Assembly (NCBI GenBank): GCA_031399085.1
Contig: JANNOQ010000058.1
Coordinates: 14,576-78,575, forward strand
Length of the DNA: 64,000 nt
DNA from: R-RK-3 sp031399085
GTDB taxonomy: Bacteria; Pseudomonadota; Alphaproteobacteria; Rhizobiales; Rhodomicrobiaceae
Direction: 5' to 3'
Every line of letters starts with the position of its first letter. Position 1 is the first letter of the stretch. Shown piece by piece: positions 54,901 to 62,757 of the stretch. The position numbers were made by a program, and so were the translations under genes. The notes beneath the pieces are model-generated. The model saw only the letters and a program-made list of their open reading frames with translations. It was not told where the DNA came from and did no database searches.

Positions 54901-55031
54901 GCCTCGTCGGCGGTCGGCCCGATGTCGGAAACATCGAGCAGTTCTTCCTCAGCCGCGCCGGCAAGCGAAGCCACCGCGCCGAAAACGCGGAAGAACTCGG
55001 GGCTTTTGAAGGCCTCAAGGCGCGGGTCCAT
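51963..55031 (-). CDS. Large dual P-loop HerA-like ATPase
   Basis: The start at 55031 (MDPRLEAFKSPEFFRVF) gives 1022 aa. The N-terminal NTPase has Walker A GQTGTGKT (68-75) and Walker B VFIAFDQLEQ (about 251-260), with a following winged-helix-like part. The middle (about 470-660) is unassigned. The C-terminal HerA/VirD4-like ATPase has Walker A GDSGSGKT (678-685), Walker B RLLVLDEAW (about 894-902) and the motif VGLAIGTQYPGDLP. Two motors in one chain suggest DNA or nucleoprotein remodelling, as in BREX- or Dpt-type defence ATPases; that link is inference. It follows the upstream gene by 19 nt and precedes DUF4238 by 23 nt. Confidence 0.85.
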   Translation of the reverse strand: MDPRLEAFKSPEFFRVFGAVASLAGAAEEELLDVSDIGPTADEAIASIIHHARNKNPDPASRLLLIKGQTGTGKTHTLLTAVRGLHRHGDVFAVVLPMVEFVSETQFDAWLTRSLVTRLSEPYLVPEGSPVPLVALGNALLDLVPGPVAKRLKQAASEGDVSVSEAEFKGLVAGIRSRMARATRIPPAGESTIAAILGVLFGEDEAFDYLRGLPADATIGGVRIFNPTSEQCARLRLEELVKIIGAFGSAVFIAFDQLEQSKLDGWKGRLIHAISRGALITETLPNVAVGFAVLPSLYEEIAEGIDPSIRDRIERLGAQPVRLKPLSRPEVEALLARRLALLYAASGAKPDKSDPLYPFEPWFLDELAGQTSRYVTEYVQQFQRLLVEKGGIPAMEDFPLPESAMSAVPAGGPLAPAYHGPAVDYDSRWDKFFAQHSYFGVPGDGSKQADLIEWAVKAAMPEIDGVTAIRTRRDCRGRAQTYIIGFDLEADGKVVERREVALCNEANQGSQLADEIRSVLTTCRDTVRPVLVRPRGGRFPKGGRTAGPLLDAAMENGAIVVRHFEGPSWERIRALKDFFNLFKDEPGFIDWQRRARPLTQIASLSDVLQYPYRAPIADAPLEPEPIRAAVEPLKPRVLRKIPAAPAVFLGHESEGQGIYWAPFETDTKLLNFGVLVTGDSGSGKTQTLRVIIDGVTSIGAPVCIFDFKNDYADRQFITEQGLRVHDVRRHGIPFNPLFPSAADDGKAQPIEHIFTITGVLKRVFGLGDRQAALLRDAMKEAFEQCGVDPQKWVPVDTIRAPSFDDVIAILETQKEARNTTAISLIDRVSPLFELGLFPKAHELEVPFETMLNERMVLSLFELPTDEIKAALAELIIIRLHGYLVRGSQPRRLTRLLVLDEAWRVASSKHLENLAREGRAFGVGLAIGTQYPGDLPPDLAGSLATRIFLKNQQPDHKKAVVRAVTGSASGVQAQEVHEILEKQEMFQGLIQNQQYAPYAAFKLVPYYAREREDERGVTGTLGR

Positions 55032-55050
55032 AGGAATAATGTCCTTTAAA

Positions 55051-56130
55051 CTAAATCCATTCGTTGACGATGAAATGCCGTTCGTCCCGGCCGAAGGCGA
55101 TGCGCGACCGGTCCCGGAGCGCGCTGTCCATCGGCCCGGCAATGTCGTAGCGCTCCAGATCGAGGAGACCCGCCCGCCCCGCCTCCGCGATCCGGGCCTT
55201 AAACTCGTCGAGCTCGCCGAAGTTCAGCCCGCGCGTAATGCCCGCATCGTAGACCTGTGCGATAGCGACGCGGCCGGCGAAAGGAGCCGTTCGTAAGGTC
55301 TTGGCCAGATCGCGCACCGTCTCGGCGAATGCGGCAAGACCGGGTTTCTCAGGCCGAATATCTCGTTTCGGCAAGCTCGGCGCGCGTGGTGCAGCCTTGG
55401 CCAGTCCTGAGCGGATCAGCGCCTCGGCGACGCCGCCGCTCGCCTCGGCGCGCAGGCCGAGGGCCTTGCGCAACAGCGCGGTCTCGGCATCGCGGAGTGT
55501 TCCGCGTTTCAGACCCGCGGCGCCCAGCAGCATGGCTCTGCCGACGGCGTCGCGCGAGGTATTGTGCATGGTGATCTCCGTGAAGGCAGGTTCGCACTCA
55601 GGCAGGCGGCTGGCGATGATGGCGCGCAACAACGCAAAGCGGACTTGCGGACGCGTCGGCATGGTGCCGAGGCCGGCCAAGCTATAGAGGCGGGCGAGCG
55701 CTGCGCCTTCAAGGTTTTCCCGGCGCGCAAGAAAAAGTTGAGCTTGCGCCGGCCGTGGATCAATGCCGACGGCGAGGGCGGCGAGCGGACGGCTCAGCAC
55801 ATCGGGCCAGCTCCGTCCAAGCAGTTTGCCGACCGCAGTTTCGCCGCGGTTGCGCCCGCTTTCGGCAATCCGGCAGCGCCCGGCTTTGGACAGAGCGACA
55901 AGCCCCTCATTGGCGAGTGCGGTGAGCGCCGCTCCAAAAAGGCTGGGATCGGAATAGAGCGCTAGCAGCGTCTTCTCAAGCGTCTCGCGCGCCGATGAGC
56001 CATGCCCGCTGACCGCGAGAAAGGCAAGGATCGGAAGCGCCGGATCGAGCTGGGCCAGATTGTCGAGGCTCGGCGCCCGCAAAGGCGGCTGATCATGCGA
56101 AATGGTCATATTTGTCGGCGACGGCTCCAT
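55051..56130 (-). CDS. Unknown winged-helix-like protein, partner of the dual ATPase
   Basis: The 359-aa protein (alternative start MTISHD at 56109) is soluble and largely helical. An N-terminal segment (PILAFLAVSGHGSSARETLEKTLLALYSDPSLFGAALTALANEGLVALSKAGRCRIAESG) has the spacing of a winged helix. The C-terminal part ends with RTAPFAGRVAIAQVYDAGITRGLNFGELDEFKARIAEAGRAGLLDLERYDIAGPMD, again winged-helix-like. No family was recognised. It is the first gene of the operon with the ATPase and DUF4238 and may bind DNA or form the adaptor for the motor. Confidence 0.78.
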   Translation of the reverse strand: MEPSPTNMTISHDQPPLRAPSLDNLAQLDPALPILAFLAVSGHGSSARETLEKTLLALYSDPSLFGAALTALANEGLVALSKAGRCRIAESGRNRGETAVGKLLGRSWPDVLSRPLAALAVGIDPRPAQAQLFLARRENLEGAALARLYSLAGLGTMPTRPQVRFALLRAIIASRLPECEPAFTEITMHNTSRDAVGRAMLLGAAGLKRGTLRDAETALLRKALGLRAEASGGVAEALIRSGLAKAAPRAPSLPKRDIRPEKPGLAAFAETVRDLAKTLRTAPFAGRVAIAQVYDAGITRGLNFGELDEFKARIAEAGRAGLLDLERYDIAGPMDSALRDRSRIAFGRDERHFIVNEWI

Positions 56131-56467
56131 CGCGTTAAGCGGTCATTAAAGATACATACCCGATTCGAGCGGTTCTGTTGACCCGGCTGATGTTGGTCTG
56201 CCGGGTTGGTTGCTCGACAACGTGGCTGTAAGGTTACGCCCGCGGGTTCGGACGCCGAAACAAGAGCTTTTCGCTGGGGCAAGCAGGCGAAATTCGCACC
56301 GACGCCGCGAGTTCACTCCCGGCCACGGCAAACCGGCATGGCGCGTCCGGCCAGCTTTACCTTAACGTCAGCGGGTGCTAGATTTTCATCTCCCGTGACC
56401 ACCTTCGGGCGGCGCAGGGGCAAGAAATAGATGCCAGCTCGGGCTGGCCATAGGGAGGACGGTGGAC
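56131..56467. other. Intergenic region between divergent genes, no gene seen
   Basis: This gap separates the divergent ATPase operon and the DUF2147 gene. I see no coding frame with family signal, no RNA gene and no clear promoter pair. It presumably holds promoters in both directions. The ribosome site of the DUF2147 gene (GGGAGG) is at its right end. Confidence 0.6.
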
Positions 56468-56893
56468 ATGCGTTTAGTAATTACAGCGCTGATTTGCGCA
56501 GGAATTGTTGTATTCGGGGCGGGTCAAGGCTTTGCTCAATCGGCTGACGACGCCTTGGGGACCTGGGTGCATCCGGACAACGGCTCGCACATCAAAATCG
56601 CGAAATGCGGCGGCGGCGTGTGCGCGACGATCGTGAAGGTGAAGGAAACTGGCCGCAAGGACGTGCAGAACCCCGATCCGAAGCTGCGTGACCGGCCGGT
56701 GGTGGGGATCACCATCATGAGCGGAGCAAAGAAGTCGGGCGATAATGGCTGGTCGGGCAAGCTCTACAATAGCCAAGACGGGCAGACCTATAACGGCACG
56801 CTAACCGTTGTCGACAAGAACCATCTCAAGCTGCAGGGCTGCGTGCTTGGCGGCTTGATTTGCCAGGGTCCGACTTGGACGCGGCTGCAATAG
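56468..56893 (+). CDS. DUF2147 secreted protein
   Basis: GGGAGG eight bases before the ATG at 56468 supports this start over the GTG at 56462; the product is 141 aa with a signal peptide (MRLVITALICAGIVVFGAGQGFAQ). The mature region has the DUF2147 pattern: DALGTWVHPDNGSHIKIAKCGGGVCATIV, VGITIMSGAKKSGDNGWSGKLYNSQDGQTYNGTLTVVDKNHLKLQGCVLGGLICQGPTWTR. Conserved cysteines probably pair. Role is unknown; a lipocalin-like fold is expected. Confidence 0.9.
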   Translation: MRLVITALICAGIVVFGAGQGFAQSADDALGTWVHPDNGSHIKIAKCGGGVCATIVKVKETGRKDVQNPDPKLRDRPVVGITIMSGAKKSGDNGWSGKLYNSQDGQTYNGTLTVVDKNHLKLQGCVLGGLICQGPTWTRLQ

Positions 56894-56919
56894 GCGCTTT
56901 GGCGGTACTGAAGTAAAAA

Positions 56920-56965
56920 AGGCCGCTCATCCGGCTCTAAATTTTTGAGGGGCCTGGAGCGGCCT
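56920..56965. terminator. Hairpin with flanking A/T run, likely terminator on the minus strand
   Basis: AGGCCGCTC (56920-56928) and GAGCGGCCT (56957-56965) pair over 9 bp around a 28-nt loop. Read on the minus strand, the stem is followed by a run of six T residues, as in an intrinsic terminator. No minus-strand gene reads into it in this window, so it may serve the DUF2147 transcript weakly or be a relic. Confidence 0.4.
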
Positions 56966-56998
56966 CCTCTAATCTGAATCGCTCGTCCCAACCTTAGA

Positions 56999-57090
56999 GT
57001 CGCCCCGGACGGCCGTCAGGCCGAGCCGGGGTCCATCGGCAACTGCAGCGAGTGGACCCCGGATCGGCGCTGCGCGCCGTCCGGGGCGAC
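56999..57090. repeat. Long imperfect intergenic inverted repeat
   Basis: The arms 56999-57035 and 57053-57090 match over most of their length: GTCGCCCCGGACGGC and CCGGGGTCCA are shared exactly, with a variable inner part between them. The loop is 17 nt. It lies in the 393-nt gap between the DUF2147 gene and the aminotransferase and resembles dispersed REP/MITE-like units of GC-rich Proteobacteria. Nothing else recognisable lies in the rest of the gap (57091-57286). Confidence 0.75.
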
Positions 57091-57286
57091 GGCTTTGGAA
57101 ATTCCCGCCTCGCAATTGACCGCTGCGACAGTGGAACCCGTGATGCCTTAGAGTGCCACACGCCGCCTGAGGTCTTTTTGCGTGGGTAAGCGCTGGCTGT
57201 AAATAGTTAGCAATGGTCGGTTATACCTTTGTCTCAACATCTAGCGGCTGGGTGCTTTGCTCGCGGCCGCAGAATGAGGCTTTGGC

Positions 57287-58627
57287 GTGACTCAGCATTC
57301 CCCGCGCTTTGCAATCTCCTCCCGGCTGCAGAAAACCGCGCATCGGCTCATCCCGGGAGGATGCCACACCTATGCGAAAGGCGACGATCAATACCCAATC
57401 CTCGCCCCCGGCTTCATCGCTCGAGGCAGCGGCTGCCATGTCTGGGACGCGGATGGCAATCGCTACATCGAATATGGCATGGGCAATCGCGCCGTGGCGC
57501 TCGGACACGCCTATCCCCCCATATTGAAGGCGGTCGCGGAGGAGCTGGCGCGCGGCTGCAATTTCACCCGGCCAGCTCCGATCGAAGTCGCTTGCGCCGA
57601 GAGCTTCCTGGGCCTGATCGACGGCGCCGAAATGGTCAAATTCTGCAAGAATGGCTCTGACGCGACATCGGCGGCGGTCAAGCTTGCCCGCGCTTATACC
57701 GGCCGGGATTACGTTGCCTATTGCGGCGACCAGCCTTTCTTCTCGGTCGACGATTGGTTCATTGGACCAACGCCAATGGGCGCGGGCGTTCCAGACGCAA
57801 TCAAGACGCTGTCTTTGACTTTCCGCTATAATGATCTTGAAAGCGTGAAGGCCCTGATTGCCCAATATCCGGGCCGGATCGCCTGCTTCATGCTAGAGGC
57901 CGCGCGCGCTGACGATCCGAAAGACAATTTCCTGCACGAGTTGATGCGCCTTGCCCATGCGGACGGCGCGCTGTTCGTTCTCGACGAAATGATCACCGGC
58001 TTCCGCTGGCACAAAAACGGGGCGCAGAAACTGTACGGCATCGTCCCCGACCTCTCGACCTTCGGCAAGGCGATGGGCAACGGCTTTTCGGTGTCGGCGC
58101 TGGCGGGAAAGCGCGAATATATGCGACTCGGGGGGCTGGACCATTATGACCGCCCGCGCGTGTTCCTCTTGTCGACCACGCATGGCGCGGAAACGCACGC
58201 ATTGGCGGCGGCCATCGCGACCATCAAGGTCTACCAAGAAAAGCCTGTCGTCGAGCGGCTCCATGCGGCGGGCGACCGGCTGCGGGCGGGCCTGACGCAA
58301 ATCATCGCGCGGCGCGGTCTCGGCGACCATGTCACGGTCACCGGACGCTCATCCTGCCTGCTTTACGGGACCCGTGACCGGGATGGCCAGCCGAGCCAAG
58401 CATTCCGATCGCTTTTCTTGCAAGAGATCATTCGGCGCGGCGTCATCGCGCCGTCCTTGGCGGTCAGCTACGCGCATAGCGACGACGACATCGACCGGAC
58501 GGTCGAGGCCGTCGACGGCGCGCTGGAGGTGTACGCTCGGGCATTGAATGACGGCGTCGAGAAACACCTGGTCGGGCGGCCCTCGACGATGGCGCAGCGG
58601 CGTTACAATCTGCCCGAAGAGGCGTGA
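57287..58627 (+). CDS. Class III PLP aminotransferase (glutamate-1-semialdehyde aminomutase-like)
   Basis: The 446-aa protein shows LIPGGCHTYAKGDDQYP, the GCHVWDADGNRYIEYGMGNRAVALGHAYP entry segment, FCKNGSDATSAAVKLARAYTGRD, the LDEMITGFRW cofactor Asp and the PLP lysine Lys261 in STFGKAMGNGF. It resembles HemL-type enzymes but occurs with transport and hydrolase genes rather than haem genes, so it probably acts on another amino or keto substrate. Its stop overlaps the next gene (GTGA). Confidence 0.87.
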   Translation: MTQHSPRFAISSRLQKTAHRLIPGGCHTYAKGDDQYPILAPGFIARGSGCHVWDADGNRYIEYGMGNRAVALGHAYPPILKAVAEELARGCNFTRPAPIEVACAESFLGLIDGAEMVKFCKNGSDATSAAVKLARAYTGRDYVAYCGDQPFFSVDDWFIGPTPMGAGVPDAIKTLSLTFRYNDLESVKALIAQYPGRIACFMLEAARADDPKDNFLHELMRLAHADGALFVLDEMITGFRWHKNGAQKLYGIVPDLSTFGKAMGNGFSVSALAGKREYMRLGGLDHYDRPRVFLLSTTHGAETHALAAAIATIKVYQEKPVVERLHAAGDRLRAGLTQIIARRGLGDHVTVTGRSSCLLYGTRDRDGQPSQAFRSLFLQEIIRRGVIAPSLAVSYAHSDDDIDRTVEAVDGALEVYARALNDGVEKHLVGRPSTMAQRRYNLPEEA

Positions 58628-59373
58628 GCCGCACAGCCTGGGGCTCCAATGAGCTGGCGCTTATGGGCAACGATAGTGCGGCGCCGGACGCGGCGATCCG
58701 CAATGGCGCTGGCCAACCAAGCGGTCTTGGCATCAGATTTGCTGTCGCCTGTCAGTATGATTTCGACAACATCATTATGGATGAGACCTGTCCGCTCGGG
58801 CCGGCACTCCGGGTGTTCAACGCCGATAACCAGCCGAGGCTGCTCGTCAACCTGCAGGTCGAGACGCCCGCAGACCTGGAAAAATGTATTCTCGACCGGC
58901 GGCTGGATATTGCAATCGGCATTTTCGAGGGCAAGAATGATTACATCGAATATCGTCCGCTCTACCGGGAGACCGATCACCTCTATTGCGCGCCCGGCTC
59001 GCCTCTCGGCCAAATGGTTTTGGCGGGCAGGGCCGAGGCCGATATCCTCAATCTGCTGAACCGTCAGCATTTCGTCTCGCGCAAATTCCTCAATCAGCGG
59101 GAACTGGCTTGGCTGGAGCCGAAATCAGATGAGCAGGTGTGCTACGCTTCAAACGTCGAAGCGGTGCTTTTTATCATCTTATCGGGCCAGTCCGTCGGCT
59201 TTGTGCCTGAGCATTTCGCCAGACGCTGGGTTTGTAAGGGGGAGCTGATCGCGGTTCTGCCGGATAAGATCCGCCACCAATCCGTGATCGAGGCGGCCTT
59301 TCTCAAGACCGCAGGCGCGCCGAGGCCCATCATTGCGTCGTTTCTAAAAACGCTCTTCGCGGACCTCCCGTGA
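58624..59373 (+). CDS. LysR-type effector-binding domain protein lacking the helix-turn-helix
   Basis: The 249-aa product (GTG start; ATG 58666 also open) covers only the substrate-binding part of a LysR-type regulator: GLGIRFAVACQYDFDNIIM, the strand NLQVETPADLEKCILDRRLDIAIGIFEGKNDYIEYRPLYRETDHLYCAPGSPL and AVLFIILSGQSVGFVPEHFARRW. The 60-90 residue N-terminal DNA-binding domain is absent, since the aminotransferase gene occupies that space. It is either a remnant of a regulator or a ligand sensor without DNA binding. It is coupled to the aminotransferase by overlap. Confidence 0.75.
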   Translation: MSRTAWGSNELALMGNDSAAPDAAIRNGAGQPSGLGIRFAVACQYDFDNIIMDETCPLGPALRVFNADNQPRLLVNLQVETPADLEKCILDRRLDIAIGIFEGKNDYIEYRPLYRETDHLYCAPGSPLGQMVLAGRAEADILNLLNRQHFVSRKFLNQRELAWLEPKSDEQVCYASNVEAVLFIILSGQSVGFVPEHFARRWVCKGELIAVLPDKIRHQSVIEAAFLKTAGAPRPIIASFLKTLFADLP

Positions 59374-59475
59374 GCTTTGAACATGTTCACATGCGGAGAG
59401 CGTCATTTATCGGGCGATGCTAGGCGGACTAAATTTTACGCTGGTTCTGTGTTCAGCCAGCAGACGAGGTTCGCC

Positions 59476-60543
59476 ATGACATTTTCGAGAATCATTCAAG
59501 CCGCCCTGATCGCGTTCGGCGTGCTCGCTGCCGCTTGCTTGCCATCGTCGGCGTCCGCGAAGGATAAATACCGGATTGCCTGGACGATCTATGCTGGATC
59601 GATGCCGCTCGGCTACGCCCAGGACAAGGGCATCTTGAAAAAATGGGGCGACAAATACGGCATCGAGTTAGAGGCCGTGCAATTGAATGATTATGTCGAA
59701 GCGCAGAACCAGTTCACCGCTGGCGGTTTCGACGCGGTGATCGCCATGTCGCTCGACGCCCTCACCATACCGGCGAGCGCAGGCGTCGACACCACGGCGG
59801 TGCTCCCGCTTAGCAATTCGGTCGGCTCGGATGGCATCATCATTCGCGGCAAGAACAAAACCCTGAGCGATCTGAAGGGTAAGAAAATCAATCTGATCGA
59901 GCTGTCGGGGTCGCATTATCTGCTGGCGCGCGCCCTTGATAAGGCCGGTCTCAGCGAGCGCGATGTGACGCTCGTCAACACCTCCGATGCCGATATCGGC
60001 GCCTTATTCCAGGTTGCCTCGACCGAGGTGGTCGTTACCTGGAAGCCGCAGCTTTCGCAAATCCTGAACCAGCATTCGGACACCCAGTTGCTGTTCGATT
60101 CCTCCGCCATACCCGGCCAGATCGTGGATGTCCTGATCGCACGCACCGATGCGCTCGCCAAAGCGCCGGGGCTTGGCGCGGCGGTGTCGGGCGCGTGGTA
60201 TGAGGTGATGGGAATGCTTGCCCCGTCGCATCCCAAACACGCTGAGATCATGACCTATATGGCGACCGCGCTTGCCACCGATCAGAAGGGCCTGAAACAG
60301 CAGCTGGAGACCATCGACTTCTTCACGCCCGAACGCGCCGCAACGCTCGTCGCCGCCGCAGACTATAAGGCGACGATGAACGCGATGCGCGCATTCGCCT
60401 TCGATCATGGCCTCTTAGGCCCGAGCGTGAAGAGCATGGATCGCGTCGGTATTCAGATGGGCAATGGCGACATCCTCGGCGATCCTGCCAACGTCAAACT
60501 GCGCTTCCCTGCGACCTGGCTTAAGGCCACCTCGACACAATGA
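59476..60543 (+). CDS. Urea-type ABC transporter substrate-binding protein (TIGR03427-like)
   Basis: The start at 59476, with GAGG before it, gives 355 aa and a signal peptide (MTFSRIIQAALIAFGVLAAACLP, then SSASA). The mature region has YRIAWTIYAGSMPLGYAQDKGILKKWGDKYGIELEAVQLNDYVEAQNQFTAGGFDAVIAMSLDAL, IIIRGKNKTLSDLKGKKINL and a CTSS-like VVVTWKPQLSQIL segment, close to the NitT/TauT-like proteins found with urea carboxylase. No permease or ATPase gene is next to it. Its stop overlaps the hydrolase start by 4 nt. Confidence 0.85.
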   Translation: MTFSRIIQAALIAFGVLAAACLPSSASAKDKYRIAWTIYAGSMPLGYAQDKGILKKWGDKYGIELEAVQLNDYVEAQNQFTAGGFDAVIAMSLDALTIPASAGVDTTAVLPLSNSVGSDGIIIRGKNKTLSDLKGKKINLIELSGSHYLLARALDKAGLSERDVTLVNTSDADIGALFQVASTEVVVTWKPQLSQILNQHSDTQLLFDSSAIPGQIVDVLIARTDALAKAPGLGAAVSGAWYEVMGMLAPSHPKHAEIMTYMATALATDQKGLKQQLETIDFFTPERAATLVAAADYKATMNAMRAFAFDHGLLGPSVKSMDRVGIQMGNGDILGDPANVKLRFPATWLKATSTQ

Positions 60544-61241
60544 GCGTCTGGTCTTCGCTCCCGGGCGCGCGGCCTTATGCCTGGCCCTTGTCCGGGCGCT
60601 GGTCGGTCGATGATACGGCCGTCATGTTCATAGACATGCAGAAGGACTTTCTCGCGCCGGGTGGATATTTCGCCAGCATGGGGGAAGACCTCTCCCATGT
60701 CCGCCGTGGCATCTCGCCCGCAGAAAGACTGCTTGAGGCCGTCAGGAGCGCGGGCTTTTCAATCATTCACACGCGCGAGAGCCACCGGCCGGACCTGAGC
60801 GATCTCAACGCCAATAAGCGCCTCAAGGCGGAGCGGGCAGGCGCCGCAATCGGCAGCATAGGGCCAATGGGACGACTTTTAGTGCGCGGCGAACCGGGAT
60901 GCGACTTCATCGACGCATTGCGGCCAGAACCGGGCGAGATCATTATCGACAAACCCTGCAATAGCGCGTTCTTCGCCAGCGATCTGGATCAAATCCTCCG
61001 CGCCATGGGCAGGCGAAACATCATCCTGATAGGCGTCACAACGGATGTCTGCGTTTCCTCGACGATGCGGGACGCGAATGATCGCGGCTATGACTGCCTC
61101 TTGCTGGAAGATTGCTGCGGAGCCGCCACGCCGGAGTTGCACGACGCCGTCATCGCCGGCCTGCGCCGCGAAGGCGGGATCTTTGGCGCGTATGCGACGA
61201 GCGCGGAGGTGATCGCCCATCTCCGCGAAATCCCAAACTGA
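60540..61241 (+). CDS. Isochorismatase-family cysteine hydrolase
   Basis: The 233-aa protein carries the Asp-Lys-Cys triad of the family: Asp32 in VMFIDMQKDFLAPGGYF, Lys138 in IIDKPCNSAFF and Cys171 in TTDVCVSSTMRDANDRGYDCLLLEDCCGA. Relatives include biuret hydrolase and ureidoacrylate amidohydrolase, which fits coupling to a urea-type binding protein. The true substrate cannot be read from the sequence. It is the last gene of the plus-strand nitrogen cluster. Confidence 0.88.
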   Translation: MSVWSSLPGARPYAWPLSGRWSVDDTAVMFIDMQKDFLAPGGYFASMGEDLSHVRRGISPAERLLEAVRSAGFSIIHTRESHRPDLSDLNANKRLKAERAGAAIGSIGPMGRLLVRGEPGCDFIDALRPEPGEIIIDKPCNSAFFASDLDQILRAMGRRNIILIGVTTDVCVSSTMRDANDRGYDCLLLEDCCGAATPELHDAVIAGLRREGGIFGAYATSAEVIAHLREIPN

Positions 61242-61282
61242 CGCAAGGACAGTTTTGGGCCAACCCCCCCCAAATTCGAAGG

Positions 61283-61945
61283 TCATCCGATCGGGCCAGC
61301 CAACACCGCCTTCCGAACGAAGAAACCTTCAGCATAGCGCTCCGGCGCACGGCACTCTATGCCGCGCAGTCGCGCCAGGCCCCGAAATGTCTCGACGTCA
61401 AACCAATCCTTGGACCGCTGCGTACCGAAATGGGCCTTTAGCAGGGCGCATTTACGCGCCATGGTTTCGCCGCTAAGGGGCACGTAGACGTTTGGCTGCG
61501 CCAGGTCGCCATCCCATTTCGGGATTTCATATTCGAGGATCAGATGATCGCGAAAGCTGTTCCAGGTTAGACGGCAGACTTCGCGGTGATCCTGATGCGC
61601 GTCATCGCGGCCGTGCGTGAAGATCACATCTGGCGAGACGCGGCCTTTCAGCGCCTCGAACCAGTCCTTCACCTCGGGATTGTAACCGAGATAGCCATCC
61701 TGGAACTGGTTAAGCTCGATCGTCCTATCCTCGGCTCCGGACAAAAATGCAGCGGCCGAGGCGGCGGCTTCATCGCCGCGCGTTCCAACCGCGCTGAGCA
61801 CGCACCAATGCACGTGAAGGCGGGCGCCGCTCGCGAGCCAGCCAAGGATCGTGCCGCCTGCGCCGATTTCAATATCGTCCGAATGCGCCCCCAGGCACAG
61901 CACCGTCAAGGCCTCGCCCTGCCGCGCGAGTCCGAGCGGCCTCAT
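61283..61945 (-). CDS. PIG-L family deacetylase
   Basis: From ATG 61945 (MRPLGLARQGEALTVLCLGAHSDD) the product is 220 aa. The zinc-binding AHSDDIEIGAGGTI motif near the N-terminus and FTHGRDDAHQDHREVCRLTWNSFR (the third ligand His region) match PIG-L/LmbE N-acetyl-sugar deacetylases. Its start overlaps the nucleotidyltransferase stop (ATGA), so it probably deacetylates a sugar or sugar nucleotide made in this cluster. Confidence 0.88.
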   Translation of the reverse strand: MRPLGLARQGEALTVLCLGAHSDDIEIGAGGTILGWLASGARLHVHWCVLSAVGTRGDEAAASAAAFLSGAEDRTIELNQFQDGYLGYNPEVKDWFEALKGRVSPDVIFTHGRDDAHQDHREVCRLTWNSFRDHLILEYEIPKWDGDLAQPNVYVPLSGETMARKCALLKAHFGTQRSKDWFDVETFRGLARLRGIECRAPERYAEGFFVRKAVLAGPIG

Positions 61946-62757
61946 TCCCCTGCCACAAGCCGTAGAGCCGTCGCGGCGGCGGTCTCCTGGTGAACGACCC
62001 AAGGCATGTCGCCCTTTTCAACCAGATCTTCGAGCATTTGTCGGTCGCGAAGCGTGTCCATCGAGCGCCAGAAGCCCTCATGCTTGAAAGCCATGAGCTG
62101 GCCCGCATCGATGAGGCGCTTGAACGGCTCAAGCACCAGCTCCTCGCCAGGCTGCATGTAGTCGAACACGGCTGGCTTGAAAATGAAGTAGCCGCCATTA
62201 ATCCAAATGTCTGAGTCGGCCGAGGAGCGGAACTCCCGCACTGCGCCGTCGGCATTCATGTGGACGGTGTGGTAGGTCAAGGGAGGCCGGATCGCCAGGA
62301 AACAGGCAATTTTCCCGCTCTTTTTAAAACGCTCGATCATGACGTCGAGATTGACGTCGCAAAGTCCATCGCTGTAGTTGGCCAAGAACATATCCTCGCC
62401 GCGCACATGATCCCGGACTGCCCAGAGCCGCTCGCCAATATTGCGCCAAAGACCCGTGTCGATGAGTGAAACGCGCCAGTCCTCGGGCAGCGCGCTGAGA
62501 AATTCGACGGTTTCGCCGTGATTGGAGACGACGCAATCGGTGAAAGATTGCGGGCGGTAATTGAGGAAAAAGTCTTTAATTATATTGGTCTTGTAGCCGA
62601 GGCAAAGGACGAAGTCGCGGTGCCCGTATTGGACGTAATACTGCATGATGTGCCACATGATCGGCTGGTGGCCGACCGGTATCATGGGTTTGGGGATACT
62701 CTCGGAATATTCGCGAATGCGCGTGCCGAGGCCTCCGCAGAACAGAACGACTTTCAT
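61942..62757 (-). CDS. Sugar-phosphate nucleotidyltransferase (glucose-1-phosphate cytidylyltransferase-like)
   Basis: From ATG 62757 the product is 271 aa. It opens with MKVVLFCGGLGTRIREYSES followed by IPKPMIPVG, the nucleotide-binding GGxGTR-x-PKPM signature, and has LANYSDGLCDVNLD with the metal Asp, and WINGGYFIFKPAVFDY. The segments and length resemble RfbF, which makes CDP-glucose for dideoxy and branched sugars. It overlaps the genes on both sides by 4 nt, making one tightly coupled operon. Confidence 0.87.
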   Translation of the reverse strand: MKVVLFCGGLGTRIREYSESIPKPMIPVGHQPIMWHIMQYYVQYGHRDFVLCLGYKTNIIKDFFLNYRPQSFTDCVVSNHGETVEFLSALPEDWRVSLIDTGLWRNIGERLWAVRDHVRGEDMFLANYSDGLCDVNLDVMIERFKKSGKIACFLAIRPPLTYHTVHMNADGAVREFRSSADSDIWINGGYFIFKPAVFDYMQPGEELVLEPFKRLIDAGQLMAFKHEGFWRSMDTLRDRQMLEDLVEKGDMPWVVHQETAAATALRLVAGE

